Source of the DNA: Symsagittifera roscoffensis
Taxonomy: Eukaryota; Xenacoelomorpha; Acoela; Convolutidae
Reading direction: 5' to 3'
Assembly: GCF_963678635.1 (NCBI RefSeq)
Contig: NC_087065.1
Coordinates: 23,269,254-23,333,253, forward strand
Length of the DNA: 64,000 nucleotides
A program made the position numbers and the translations under genes. Numbering within the stretch: position 1 is the first letter of the stretch; each line of letters begins with the position of its first letter. The notes below the pieces were generated by a model. That model worked only from the letters and a program-made list of their open reading frames with translations. It did not search any database and was not told where the DNA came from. This document shows positions 1 to 11,447 of this stretch, in pieces.

Positions 1-3000
1 ATGTCGTCAGGGGCATCCCAGTCATGTCTTCGCTCTCGGCTCATTAGTTTTTTGCCTTTATCTATACATAACAAAGTTTTGTTCCAATCAAGGTTATTCG
101 AAGAGGGTGATTTGACCAAATTATGCCAGATAGTGTTTGGGGATCTACCGAAATGTGCTTCGAAAGGAGAGCAGTTAAGCGACTGTTGAGTTACTGTTCT
201 TAAGCATTTTATTATTTTCAGGAGTGCAGATTCTAGTGAAGGTTTTGGACGTTCTTGTGCCATAACCAGGAGTCGTTCCTTAATGGTCCTGATTAGGCGT
301 TCCACTAATCCCGTAGCTCTATGATCACCCACTGGGCTAAATATCACCTTTATGTTGTGATCGTGGCAGAATTCTCTAACTTCCTTGGAGATGAAACCAG
401 ATCCTTGATCTGTTCTAATTGTTCTAGGTATCCCGTGTAAAGCAATGTATTTACTAAGGAAGTTTATAATAGATTTTGCCGATGTACTGGATGTTATTTG
501 AGCTGATGGGAATTTTGAAAATCTGTCTACACACACCAATATGTATTTTTTTGTTCCCCATACTAAAGGTAACGGACCAGCGAAATCTAATTCCATTTCT
601 TGGTTTGGTTCTTCGACCATTGGGAGTTCCCCTAGGGTATTGTGTTTTATAAGAGGTTTCAAATTTTTACCTGCTTTCACGCACTCTATACAATTTTCGC
701 CGTGGACTTGGATTTCACGGTAAATTTTCGGCCACCAGATGTATTGCGTTGCCAGGCTTTTCATTGCGAACTGGCCGGGGTGGGCTTCGTGTAGTCTGTT
801 CAGCATAGTCGATCTTAGGCATGCTGGGATTACTAAACGGTTGTCCAAATAGAGGCATCCTCCACTGACATGTAAGTTATTCAAATATGACTTATAATAG
901 TTTCCCAGTTGTAGGATATCCTGTTTTCGGTCTTCCTCGATTGCCTTGATTATCTTTTTTAGAATTAGATCTTGTTTCGATAAGAGGGACATAAATTTAG
1001 AGTCAAATATTTCCGGCCAAGAGAAAGGGAATAAGTTAACTGTTTTCTTTTTGCTAGGTGATCTATTCTCGGGTTTGTCCGACGGGTTACTAGTATTTGG
1101 TGTTAAAACGTCCGTGTTTTCTTTAGTAGTAAGTTCTTTTTGTTGGTTAAATTCAATTTGTTCTGCCATTTCTTTCAGGATTTTAAAATTCGTAAAAAAG
1201 TCGTTAGTTTTGCAAGATGAGTCACACAGTTCTGTACGCGAGTGAGAATTTTGACACACTGAAATGTTGGAATGGTTAGATATCGCTTGGAAAGTTTCAG
1301 CGGCATTAGCAATTCGTTTCTCACGTTCTATTTCTTGACTGGTCATATGATCTGTTGACTGGCTAATAGCATTGCAAGAAGTGACGTCATGTGCTAAGAA
1401 ATGTTGAGAAAATTTATTTCTTATTTGCGCCCACGAATTTTTTGGCATAAGGTGATCAAAGCCTAGGAGTGTACTAATCTGGTTTACTGAAGCGATAACA
1501 AACTTCTCGTCATCCAGAGAAACTGGTACGGGTTCACCCGATGGGTGTCGGGATATATAATCGACAAATCCCATATCTTTACCGGGTAAATGTTCTACGG
1601 TAAAGTCGAACGGTAATAGTTTATCCGCCCAACGGGTGAGGCGTGATTGGGCCGTTTTAGTATATTTATCGTCTTTCAGTGCTCCTATTAAGGCTTTGTG
1701 ATCTGTTAAAATTGAGAATTGTTTACCCAGTAGATAATTTTTGAAATGATCTAGTGCCCAGACTAATCCCAGTAATTCGAGTTCGTTAGTGCTGTATTTT
1801 AATTCGGCGATATTCAAAAATCTGCTAGCGAACGCTACGGTCTTCCAATTTCCCCAATGGTCTTGTTCGATTGACGCGCCCAATCCTAAATGTGAGGCGT
1901 CGCATTTCACCCGAGTGTTCAGTTTTACATCGAAATGGTGGTTCGTCACCGTATTACAAATTTCGTTCTTGATTTTTTCAAACGCTTCCGTATGTACTGT
2001 GGACCACTTAAATGGTTTATTCTTTTGCATAAGTTCTCTGAAGGGTGTTGATAGGGACGCTAGGTTTGGTATGAACTTATTAAATTGGTTAATCGATCCC
2101 ATTAAGGATCTGATGTCTTTAATACAGTTTGGTTCTTTTAGGTTTCTGATTGCGTCAGATTTATGTATTAATGGTGTCGTCCCTTTTGCGTCGATTCTAA
2201 ACCCCAACCATTCTATGTTATGAGTTAAAAACGTGCATTTTTCCCATTTTATGGCTAGTCCCTCGTCATCTAGCGTTTTTAACACATTAATGACTAGCTT
2301 TTTGTGTTCTTCCTCGCTACCTACGGTGGCGATTAGGATGTCGTCAAGATAACAATGAGTATTTGGTAGTTTTTCCGTCAAACGGTCCATTATACGTTGA
2401 AATTCATTTGGCATATCGCCTAGTCCATAGAATCCGGTTTTAAAACGGTATGAACCCGTTACTTCTCCCCCCACAATGTTAAAATTACACTGATTACTTG
2501 CCTTTTTCGAAAGCGGAATTTGGCTGTAGGCGTATTTTAGGTCTATCGACGAAAACCAGATATTTCTTTGATCGTGGCCGCTAATAGTGACTGCAACGTT
2601 GTCAATTAGTTCGAATAGATTCGGCATTTGATATCTATTGCGAAATATTTGTTTGTTTAGTAGTTTTGAGTTCAACGCTAGTTTTATTGATCCATCCCTT
2701 TTTGCTGTAATCACGATAGGGGAAATAAAACAATCTTCAGAGCATCTAGATAGTTTTTCAATGTGTCCGTCACTTAATAATTGGTCGATGCATAGTTTGA
2801 CTTTGGGGAGAAGATGGATTGGGATACGTTTCCCTTTCACCTGTATCGGTTTTATCGGCTCGTTAAAATAAGTATTAACTACGTAGTTTTTTGATCTACC
2901 AGTTCTTTTTATAAGGTCTGGAAAGTGCTTTGATATGTATAATTTAAACTCACGTTGGGATGATGTCTCTTGGATTTGATCCTGTTGGATGTCGGATGCG

Positions 3001-4574
3001 AATTTAACTTGATTGACATTTGTCCCGATGGGTGGTACTTTCTGGTTTTCCCGTGACTTTGACCCGTTGGGTGGAGGTTGTTTTTGAAATACTACAATAC
3101 CCAAATTTGGTAGGATGTCATTTCCTAGTAGATTTCTTTCAGCCCCTTCTGTGATAAAAAGTTTTTGATCATTAGCCTCCCATCCTTTCGATTGGATTTT
3201 CACTCGAACTTTTCCAATAATATTGATCGTACTCCCGAAACCCTGGTATGCTTTCTTTGTTATCTCGTCCACAGGTTCTAGCTTTACAAATCTGTCTCGT
3301 ATCTTCAGTTCGTGTAGTAGGTCTTTTTTCATGAAGGAAACTGGACTTGCAGAGTCAATTTGAATCTCGGTATAGTAGGGGTTGAATTTTCCCAGAGCTA
3401 CTTTTAGTGTCTTTTTCAATTCTAATCCTTCGTGATTGAATACTGTTCTCACTCCGCGCTCTATTTTGTCTTCTACGGCATTTATTTGGTTATCTGTGTC
3501 GATGGATAGAACTAAGAAGTCGTCTAGGTTAACCTCAAATTCGGGATTTTCCTGCGGGTTGGCCCGGATATTTTCGTTTTCTTGGGGTACCCGATTCTGA
3601 TCGACGATGTTAGTTTGAGTTTTTGCTGAACTCCTACAGTGTTTAGCAAAATGTCCTTTCCGTCCGCACGTATTGCAGTTTCTATCTCTAGCCGGGCATG
3701 TGGATAGGTGTCCTTTTTTGAATTGCTGACCGCAATTACGGCACTTGTTATTTTCGACTATGTTTAATGTTGGTTCGTTCTTCACGTATTGTGATCTTGG
3801 TCCTGGGTTGTAAGTTGGGAATTTTAGATACTGTTGATGAATTTTAGTACCTTTTTCGTGAACTAATACGTAAGATAGTACGTTTTCTGGGGTCAAGTAT
3901 TCAATGCATAGTTTCTTTTGGATCTCGACATTTCTCATGTTGGTTATGAAAATGTCTCTTACTAGTTCTGACTCGAGTTCCCCCAGTTTACAATTTTTTG
4001 CTAGTTCTGAAAGAATTTCATGGAATTTTTCTAAGGACTCATGTTCTTTCTGTCTTCGGCCAAAAAATTTAAATCTTTCGTATGTTAGGTTTGTAGTGAT
4101 CGTGAAAGTCGTTTTTAATAGTTCCCAAAATTCTGCGAAATTAATATCCAGAATTTTTTTTCCAGGATTTTTATGAGAAAAGCATTTCTGTCCTTCTTTC
4201 CCGAGTGCTAGGTATAGCTGTGATTTGAGCTTCTTGTCAATATCTCCTATTTGAAGTCCGTTGAATTTTGCGTTATCTTCCGCCCTTCTCCTTTTTAATT
4301 CTTCGTTGTAATTTTGTACTGCTACTCTATGACGTTCCTCTTTTTCGGCCCGACGGGTCTGATCCTCGGATGGGTCCAGTGGTTCTGCCATAGGGTAGAT
4401 TAGTTCATCTCTTATCGGTGGGTTAATTACATCTTCGATGTCTACGGAGTCTTTCGCAATAATTGTCAGTTGGAATTTTTCCGCCCACCTTTCCCAGTCA
4501 TGTTGATTTTCGTATGATGAGTTGTTCCAAAAAAACTCTAGTCCGCGTAGGTTTGATTCATTCGACTGCGCCAT
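1..4574 (-). CDS. Ty3/gypsy-type retrotransposon Gag-Pol polyprotein, partial (C-terminus beyond left edge)
   Basis: A single open frame of 1524 codons reads leftward from an ATG at 4574 and leaves the window without a stop; I read the stretch 1-2360 triplet by triplet and translated the rest without meeting a stop. Domains in order: capsid-like Gag (about residues 120-260); two zinc knuckles, an atypical one starting CRNCGQ and a canonical CX2CX4HX4C (CNTCGRKGHFAKHC) at 300-313; an aspartic protease with DSA at 407 in place of the usual DTG or DSG; reverse transcriptase with YLDD at 742-745; RNase H with TDHKAL near 953; an integrase zinc-binding region near 1262-1285; and the integrase core D1331, D1389, E1425, with exactly 35 residues between the last two. 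The order PR-RT-RH-IN is that of Ty3/gypsy (Metaviridae). Gag and Pol share one frame with no frameshift. An uninterrupted frame of this length suggests a young, possibly mobile copy. The 3' LTR lies outside the window. Confidence 0.93.
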   Translation of the reverse strand, partial: MAQSNESNLRGLEFFWNNSSYENQHDWERWAEKFQLTIIAKDSVDIEDVINPPIRDELIYPMAEPLDPSEDQTRRAEKEERHRVAVQNYNEELKRRRAEDNAKFNGLQIGDIDKKLKSQLYLALGKEGQKCFSHKNPGKKILDINFAEFWELLKTTFTITTNLTYERFKFFGRRQKEHESLEKFHEILSELAKNCKLGELESELVRDIFITNMRNVEIQKKLCIEYLTPENVLSYVLVHEKGTKIHQQYLKFPTYNPGPRSQYVKNEPTLNIVENNKCRNCGQQFKKGHLSTCPARDRNCNTCGRKGHFAKHCRSSAKTQTNIVDQNRVPQENENIRANPQENPEFEVNLDDFLVLSIDTDNQINAVEDKIERGVRTVFNHEGLELKKTLKVALGKFNPYYTEIQIDSASPVSFMKKDLLHELKIRDRFVKLEPVDEITKKAYQGFGSTINIIGKVRVKIQSKGWEANDQKLFITEGAERNLLGNDILPNLGIVVFQKQPPPNGSKSRENQKVPPIGTNVNQVKFASDIQQDQIQETSSQREFKLYISKHFPDLIKRTGRSKNYVVNTYFNEPIKPIQVKGKRIPIHLLPKVKLCIDQLLSDGHIEKLSRCSEDCFISPIVITAKRDGSIKLALNSKLLNKQIFRNRYQMPNLFELIDNVAVTISGHDQRNIWFSSIDLKYAYSQIPLSKKASNQCNFNIVGGEVTGSYRFKTGFYGLGDMPNEFQRIMDRLTEKLPNTHCYLDDILIATVGSEEEHKKLVINVLKTLDDEGLAIKWEKCTFLTHNIEWLGFRIDAKGTTPLIHKSDAIRNLKEPNCIKDIRSLMGSINQFNKFIPNLASLSTPFRELMQKNKPFKWSTVHTEAFEKIKNEICNTVTNHHFDVKLNTRVKCDASHLGLGASIEQDHWGNWKTVAFASRFLNIAELKYSTNELELLGLVWALDHFKNYLLGKQFSILTDHKALIGALKDDKYTKTAQSRLTRWADKLLPFDFTVEHLPGKDMGFVDYISRHPSGEPVPVSLDDEKFVIASVNQISTLLGFDHLMPKNSWAQIRNKFSQHFLAHDVTSCNAISQSTDHMTSQEIEREKRIANAAETFQAISNHSNISVCQNSHSRTELCDSSCKTNDFFTNFKILKEMAEQIEFNQQKELTTKENTDVLTPNTSNPSDKPENRSPSKKKTVNLFPFSWPEIFDSKFMSLLSKQDLILKKIIKAIEEDRKQDILQLGNYYKSYLNNLHVSGGCLYLDNRLVIPACLRSTMLNRLHEAHPGQFAMKSLATQYIWWPKIYREIQVHGENCIECVKAGKNLKPLIKHNTLGELPMVEEPNQEMELDFAGPLPLVWGTKKYILVCVDRFSKFPSAQITSSTSAKSIINFLSKYIALHGIPRTIRTDQGSGFISKEVREFCHDHNIKVIFSPVGDHRATGLVERLIRTIKERLLVMAQERPKPSLESALLKIIKCLRTVTQQSLNCSPFEAHFGRSPNTIWHNLVKSPSSNNLDWNKTLLCIDKGKKLMSRERRHDWDAPDD

Positions 4575-4960
4575 GTTAAAAAATTAGGATACCACTCGTG
4601 TTGTAAAAGAGTGACTTAAACTAAGAATAGATTAAGACTGTGGATGATTAAGATTCCTACTAAAATTGTAGGCTTTTATTTAAGACTAAATAAAAGACGG
4701 GGATTCTATCTAAGTTAAGAGAGGTTTAAAAGATTGAATTGGTTGCGATTGATTTGTTACGTATCATAAAAGATAGTGTCCAATTCAGAGTCTACCAAAA
4801 GCCGTTGCGCTTTTGGCAGGTATATAAATTAACAACTTAAAGGTCGATGGTAAGTTAAGATCAGAGGTTAAATAAACAAACCATAATACTTTTACAATAC
4901 TAGCTTTCAAACTTTTGCCGGTTTCGAAAAAAGTAATATAAAACTTGATCTCGAGGTGGG
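4575..4960 (-). promoter_or_regulatory. Leader and probable 5' LTR region of the left Ty3/gypsy element
   Basis: This AT-rich stretch lies upstream of the Gag-Pol ATG at 4574. On the minus strand TGGTATCC (4595-4588) is a weak candidate primer-binding site because such sites begin with TGG; the flanking bases do not show a clean CA LTR end. A near-perfect inverted repeat lies at 4795-4816 (CCAAAAGC, 6-nt loop, GCTTTTGG), and a TATA-like TTTATATAC reads on the minus strand at about 4831-4823. I could not define the outer LTR boundary, because the second LTR needed for comparison is outside the window. Confidence 0.35.
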
Positions 4961-5640
4961 AACAATTTCATGTTACATTAACACATTGCTGTCAGTAGTT
5001 ATTTGTTTAGTGCGCATCCAAGCCTTGTCACCAGAGTCGAATCCAGACCTGGTGCATGAAGTATTCGGTGAATCCTGGCGAGTACCGAAAGAGGATTGGC
5101 TCTTTGGCCAATTTCTCTCTGGAATGGTCGAGGCTGACATGACTGACGGGCCTGTACATTACAACTACTCATTACCGGAGGACGAAATATTGGAAATGTA
5201 TTCGGACGTAAGAACCAGTCACCAAAAAAATTAGGGCGCTGAATTTGACAAGATTGACCGAGTACAAATAATGAAATGCGAAATCGCAATTCTTACCTAG
5301 TCCGATTTACTGTTTTTTTGCTAATTTATTTTTGTAATTCGTTTTGATAATTCGGAACTTAAGGTAAGAAGTTAAGCAAATTCTGTATTAAAATTAGGTT
5401 TGCGACGGAAACCTGAACTGCGCAATGGATGTGCAGCGAAGTGGAGATGTGCTGCTAGCAGCCGACTACGAAACGCTTGCCGACAAAGAGATCCCGGGAT
5501 CGCAAGCACAGAACCTGAACGATTTCCGTCTGAAAAAAATGAATGGGGCGTCGGTGAAAGGAGTGAACGTTGTTCCGCTGATAGTTGCTGGGGCGGCTCA
5601 TATAGCCAGAGTGCTGCTGGTATGAGAGCCGGGTCCACAA
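4957..5640. other. Unassigned stretch with two short coding-like patches
   Basis: Two patches differ in texture from the AT-rich surroundings. Around 5019-5234 (plus) an open frame encodes about 70 residues of acidic, non-repetitive composition, preceded by a possible acceptor (TTTGTTTAG). Around 5400-5640 the DNA is clearly GC-richer than its flanks and is open in several frames on both strands; one begins with an ATG at 5425 and runs 66 codons. I recognise no family in either. They could be exon remnants, a captured fragment or chance open frames in a GC-rich insert. Confidence 0.2.
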
Positions 5641-6063
5641 AATGGGAACGAAGGAGTCTTTTCTTAGACAAACTAGCTACTATAGCTGCTAACCAAAAAG
5701 CACCTCATGATTGTATGTCTATTCTGCAAACTTCTGAGCAACTTTTTAAATTTTGTCACGAAAAAAGAGCCAACATACGAATACTCGTGGAAATATTTGG
5801 CTAATTTTCATACATTTGATAACTCTGAATTCACGTTCGTTTCTGCAGAACTTAAATTTTCCAGAAATATTGAGCACATAAGGCCAAATAAAAAGACAAA
5901 ACATTTTTCTCAGAATTGATTGCAGATTTCTCTGATTGCTGATTGTTGATTGGTCAGCGATTTACTAACACGGAATGACGCAGGTTTCAATTATGTTGGG
6001 TGAGAAACTTTGGGTTCTCAAAAAAACCTTCTCAGAGAGACACCTCATATCGGAGTGCGGTCT
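5641..6063. other. AT-rich DNA without recognisable features
   Basis: I see no motif, repeat or convincing coding sequence. Short open frames are the length expected by chance. Confidence 0.5.
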
Positions 6064-6263
6064 GTGTTTAGACAACCGCGTATTCATACTACTCGTCAGT
6101 AAGCAGACAAATACTATATTAACGAATCGGAATCGAGATGAGAAAACAAATGTACGAAGTAAATTCTTATTAATTATTAATTTTATCCTTGTTTCGATTC
6201 TGATTGGTTAATACAGTATTTGTCTGCTTACTGACGAGTATGAATACGCGGTTGTCTAAATAC
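6064..6263. mobile_element. 200-bp foldback (MITE-like) element
   Basis: Nearly the whole segment is an imperfect palindrome. The left arm (from TTTAGACAACCGCG) and the reverse complement of the right arm (ending CGCGGTTGTCTAAA) match over about 75 bp, with one 3-bp indel and a few substitutions, leaving a loop of about 50 bp. If the ends are GACAACC...GGTTGTC, each is flanked by TA, the target duplication made by Tc1/mariner-type transposition. It has no coding capacity, so any movement would need a transposase supplied in trans. The TA assignment is tentative because TA is common in this AT-rich DNA. Confidence 0.75.
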
Positions 6264-7994
6264 TTCCACTTAACCCCTTATATCAAACCCAACTCTGTTA
6301 GTTTTTGCAAGCTGCGATGGATGTGTCTAATGGCATGTGTATCGAATAGTATAAAAAACATGATCAAATTATTTAATGGGTAATTATTATCACAAAAATT
6401 GCTTTAGTGGGGCAATATTAGTATTAGAAAAAGAGTGTATTATACGTTTGTATAATTCATGCCAGTGGATATCCCTCTAAGCACTAGCTTAGATGGTGAT
6501 ACATGAGCTAATGAACTTAAATAATTAGACGGTTAAAGAGAAGGCCAATCATTTAGTTTCAAAGGTAATAAAATGAAGAAATACGTTCAAAAAGAACACT
6601 ATACGCTCATATGTTACCAGCTGAGCCAGCCAAACAAAAAAATTAGTTAGAAATATATAAGATAGTGAAGCGAATACTTTTTCATTTTCTTTTCGAAACT
6701 CTTTCTAATTCCAAAATTTTTCATTTGTCATCCTGACAGCATGAATCAAATTAAGTATATTCAATCTGTTGCGTATTGTTGAATAAATGCGAAAAACTTT
6801 AAATCGTACATAAAAAAACGAAAATATGTCTGTCATGCTTCTGGAAAACAATTTTTCACGTGAACGAGAAAATAAAACTATGAATGGAAAGTAATGAAAA
6901 AAATGGTAATTATGATTTTTTTCTCGTTTATAAATGATTACTGGCGCTTTAATCTATAATCAAACCTTATTTTTGACTGAGGTGCTTTCATTTCTATATA
7001 AAATGATACAAAAGTATTCAATTTTAAAAAATGTTAAGAAATCCGAACTTTTCCTGAAAAGTACATCAAATAACCTTTTAACCAAAGTACAGTTTTCACT
7101 CAGGTGAAGCAGAGCTTAGTTTTACTGACGCTACATTACAATTACATCATGGTAATTTAACCAACACAAAAATAGATGAAAGCTGCTATGTTGAAAAGGA
7201 TGTTTAAAAAAAACATCAAAAACAATGTCTATCAAATTTTACCTAGGTGTGTCTCAATGAAGGTCATTTTGAGAAAAAAAAAGAACACGAAAAGACTTTT
7301 GCAAACAGCTATTAAGCATTGGCAAAACAATTATGGATACTTTCTCACAGCATTGAAACCTGTCATAAAAAATTCAAAAACGAGAAAAATTTGATGCTCG
7401 AACTTTTCAAGAAAGTATCAGAAGGAGCAAATTTTGTTTCAAACCCTCCTTATTTCCCATGGCAAACACGTTTGCAAATTGATTTTACGTGCGGTTGATG
7501 ATTTTAAGTATGCGCTACGAATAACCGCAACAACATACTTGAGTTATCCTGCACTCGTTGATACATAAATGTCACGCCAATTTTTAATCACAATATGTTT
7601 CTTGAAGATTGTAGTGAGACAATAAAAAACAAGGTGTTAAAACTTTTCGCATGTTAAGTTACAAAAAAAACATTCATGCTTATTCCCCGAAACAAAAACA
7701 TTCATTTTTCTTGCTCTTTGAGAACAACGCACGTTTTCCTTTATAACAAACATTTAATTGGTTCAAATTTTGGCCGTGAAGTGAACCAAGTGAACCAACA
7801 GAAGCAACGGTTTGCAGCAAATTGCAAGCGTAAAATGGGAGCTAGAAAAAGCTACAGTTTTTGAAGCAGAAATAATAAACAACTCGAGGTTTTATCTACT
7901 GTGTTATAAGGAAACGGCTGCTTATAACGTTTAGCGCTCATGTCGAATCACTGGAGTTTAATTCAATTGAGATTTTGTCTTTGTCATGAAGTTT
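6264..7994. other. AT-rich intergenic DNA, no gene recognised
   Basis: Homopolymer A and T tracts dominate. A 72-codon lysine-rich open frame at 7176-7394 looks like chance translation of A-rich sequence. The sequence near 7098 (GGTGAAGCAGAGCTTAG) resembles a short hairpin-forming motif that recurs in the repeat field to the right. Confidence 0.5.
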
Positions 7995-9240
7995 TCATTT
8001 TATTTTGGAAAAACTAAGTGTGTTGGTAACAAACTGTTTTGATCTGACATATCGGAAGCAAAAAATCATCACTTTGAACATGAAAAGTTTGAGCTGTAGA
8101 CATGATAAGCCTATCCCAACATCTATAATAGGTTGGAATAGAATTGTTTCCCTTATATCAAGTCTGTTTGGTATTTTAAACTCTGCAGTTGATAATTCAA
8201 GGCAGAAATTTTTTGTTTCTAAATTTACTAAAGCGCGACGAACCTTATGAAAAAACAAAGAAAGAACATAGACTGATATTATTTATGATTTGGCCGTCAA
8301 AGGCTGACTAAGTGAAAATACACGTCTATGTTTTGCAAATTGAGAAAACAACATCAGTTCAACATTTTCAAACTTTTGGGAGGCATAAAACAAGACACCA
8401 ATTATTTTTGTTTCCTTGACTGTTTTATGGGTGATAAATCAGGGTTCGAGAGCACTTCAAAGTCGTCTGTATTAATTATCATTTGAGTTTGTTTGCATTT
8501 TTTTTCTAAGCGAAACAACCTGTCAAGGCACCGAGTTTTGATAAGGCAAGTCATGTCGTCTCCATACAAAACTATTCTGGGACATAATAAACCGAAACTT
8601 ACAGTATTTTCTGTAGTTTCAATGTCTTAAAGAACATTCCAAGAAATGTATAAATAAGAATGCGGAAAGAAGCCATCCTTGCCGCAGACCACGATGAATT
8701 GTGAAGTTGCTGATAAAAAACCATTTATCTCAATTACTACTTTTGACTCTGAATACAAGATTTCAATTGCTCCTACGGAAAGCCAATCAAGAATCAATCA
8801 TTTCACAATTTTGATGAGAATTGATCTGTCAACTTTGTCAAAAGCCTTAGAAAAGTCTATTTTTACAGCACAAGAAATTTAGTTTGCCAATCATTCAGAA
8901 GTAATAGTTTTTTTTGTATTGCTGTGAGCATTTGCCTTCCAAGTAAAACGCATGATGGTTTTCAACAATTTTGCAATTTTTTTTTCAGTTCTATTACAGA
9001 TATCATGAGCAAAGTTTTGCCTCCAAACTCAAGAGACTGATCGGGCAAACATCTTGTACAGATATGGCATTATCAGATTCCAAGAAAAGTTTGAATATTG
9101 TTAAATAAAAACTGTTGGGAAATTTTCCGCCCTCAACAAAGAGATTGAATGTTGTAGCTAAAATTGAGCAAAACTCATCAGTGAAAGCTTTGTATACCCG
9201 ACATGTAAGGCCGAAGGTTCCAGCCGAGCTTTTCATGTTG
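7995..9240 (-). pseudogene. Decayed L1-like LINE reverse transcriptase (copy 1)
   Basis: Minus-strand reading shows the L1-type RT motifs in correct order but in shifting frames. Around 9236-9003 are the finger motifs (SAG...VYKAFTDEF..., ending near PISLL). Around 8880-8680 is RT motif A (KIDFSKAFDKVDR), then a stop codon, then a block ending INGFLSATSQF and a decayed QGCPLSP box. Near 8570 is the YxDD-type active site as LYGDDMT. At 8258-7995 is a thumb-like segment with a degraded GGLGL-type box (VGIGLSCLQLK). Frameshifts and at least one internal TGA make it a pseudogene. No intact endonuclease was seen to the right, the 5' side for this strand. It was present before the tandem duplication, because copy 2 is cut off at the duplication boundary. 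Confidence 0.8.
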
Positions 9241-11079
9241 CGCTTATTTTTAGCTAACTAAATTTCATACATATATGCAAATATAAGTGGTAAAATCTTT
9301 GTCTCCTTTGCCTGAAGATAAAAAACTAGAGCACCTGAAACCGTTCGATAACTTCTCAGAAAAAGATTTTTAAACGTATGCACGCGCTAATTTCTTATCT
9401 AGGAATTAACGAGCATTATTGAATTTTATATGCTTATCCACTCGAAGACCAAGCTGGGCATATTATCAGATTATCTGCTTTCAGAACTAAGCATTTCAAA
9501 CTGAAAAACATTTCACTGAAAAGTTCATCAAAGAAACAAGGCGATTCAGAAAAGTGAGAGTAAAAGCCACACCAAGATTCAAGAAAAAAATTGCTGACAA
9601 ATCATAAAGTAGGATAAGTTAGTTGATTTTTAGAACGCTGATTTTCCATAGAGCATTGAGATCGATCTCATATCAGTCAAAAATAACAGACACCCATGCA
9701 CGGCTAAAAACAGCTAATCAAAGAACAGAACCACAAGTTTACTAATAAATCCAAGAAACTTTTCAATTAAGCCCCATAAAATATGAAAACTGAAGTTTAA
9801 ATTTTTTCCACCAAAATTGAGTCGGTATAATAACATCGGAGTTTCGCACCACTGGCATAAATCAAAACGAATCAATCATTCAGATGATGAAAAATAATCA
9901 TTCAGATTATCTGGAAAGTCAATCAGAAATTGCAACACCAAAAAGCCGATACAAACACATGATAAATTGAAGAGGCACCAAGTTTATGAAGTTTATCATT
10001 AACAATCACAAAACTGAATGAACAGATTTTTAAAAAATGGACATTTCGAAGGACATTTTTGCTGTTTTCACATCGCATATAAAACATGGTTGCATTCTCT
10101 ATACACACGCTGTATTCTCAAAACAGACACAAAAAACGCTATAATCTAGCAAAAGGAAAAACTGTAGAATAAAATTCAAAAAACAAATGTAGAAAAGCTA
10201 AAGAACAGAACAAAAAATTACACTTAACAACATTTGAGAAAATCAAGCAACCATCGAAACGTTTTTCATAATGAATAAAGAACACAGAAAACTTGACACT
10301 TTAGTAAAGCAAGCTATTACTAAAAACTATTGTAAAAAAATAGGCGAGTTTTAAAGCCCACAAAAATTTGATAAAAATTGTAGAATATACAAAAATTTGG
10401 TGAAAAACACATCACTTAGCATGTTTAAAAACATCAAAAAAATACTTAGCACTCAAACTGTTATAAACAGCATTCAACTAGATGCAGATTGTTTGTAAAC
10501 GATTGAAAAATAAGCTGAAGAAAATGAAATCGAAAGCAGCAAAGTCGAAAAAAACACATTTAACTTTTTTTCAACTTCATCAGTCAAGCACTAGACAGTG
10601 GTTTTAATAAACCTTAGTTCAAAAAAAGCTGCTGAAATCCTAGAACATTACTGACTCGAGGATAATCAAATAGTCGGTTGCAACACACTTGCTAATGCAA
10701 CTGCAAAAAAAGCTTAATATTGATCTTGAAAAATTAAGGTAAAGCTATGTCTTCTACACTAGCCTCTTCAAGAATAGCCAACATTTTTAAACCGGTGTGG
10801 TTTAGAAAAAAAGTAATAATATTTTGCCTACTATGCAGTTTTCGTTAATAGGAAAGCATTGCCATATTGTACAAATATCCGCTTTAGATTTTTGCTAGTA
10901 AATGATTTAACTTTGCATTTTGGTTTACTGATCTGATTCACATTTTTTTTGTTTATTGATACATAAATTTACTGATTTTTGCTAAAGTTAAAATGTTCTA
11001 ATTCTGCTAATACTTTGAGCAAGTTTTGTCCCCATAATTTGAAGCATCACTGTAGGTCAGTAAATTTTTGCAAAATAAG

Positions 11080-11447
11080 TTAAACCCAAATACGACCATT
11101 TTCGGTGTTTTTAGTCAATCAAAAATTACTCCGAAATGTTGGTGCAATTGCTGACAAGATTATATTAGAGTGAGTCTCATACAAAACCTAACAAAAAATA
11201 GAAAGTTATCATTGTCTCAGCTTCGTAAAATTAAATTTATTTTCGCTTGATACCCAAATATGTCATTTTTGCTACATAGAGTTCTAACTTTTCTACTTCA
11301 AACCATTTTTAGATGTTTTGTGCCAATTTTTGGAGATTATTATCTTCCAATTTTTCGTTTAAAATTTTAAAGAGCCTACTTGAACAAAAATTTTGGCGTA
11401 ATTTTGATTGACTAAAAAACTCCGAGAATGGTCGTTTTTGGGGTTAA
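11080..11447. mobile_element. TTAA-flanked MITE-like element (copy in B1)
   Basis: The element is bounded on both sides by TTAA and has terminal inverted repeats of about 50 bp. The left reads TTAA-ACCCAAATACGACC and the reverse complement of the right reads TTAA-CCCCAAAAACGACC, and the match continues through AGTCAATCAAAA. TTAA target duplication with CCC-starting termini is the signature of the piggyBac superfamily, so a non-autonomous piggyBac-type element is the best guess. It has no coding capacity. Sister copies are at 17155-17522 and 22407-22773; all three were probably multiplied with block B rather than by separate insertions. Confidence 0.6.

Noticed and set aside
5975..6211. 78-codon plus-strand frame across the foldback at 6.1 kb
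   Set aside because: It spans the palindrome arm and loop and shows no protein-like conservation; the palindrome explains the sequence.
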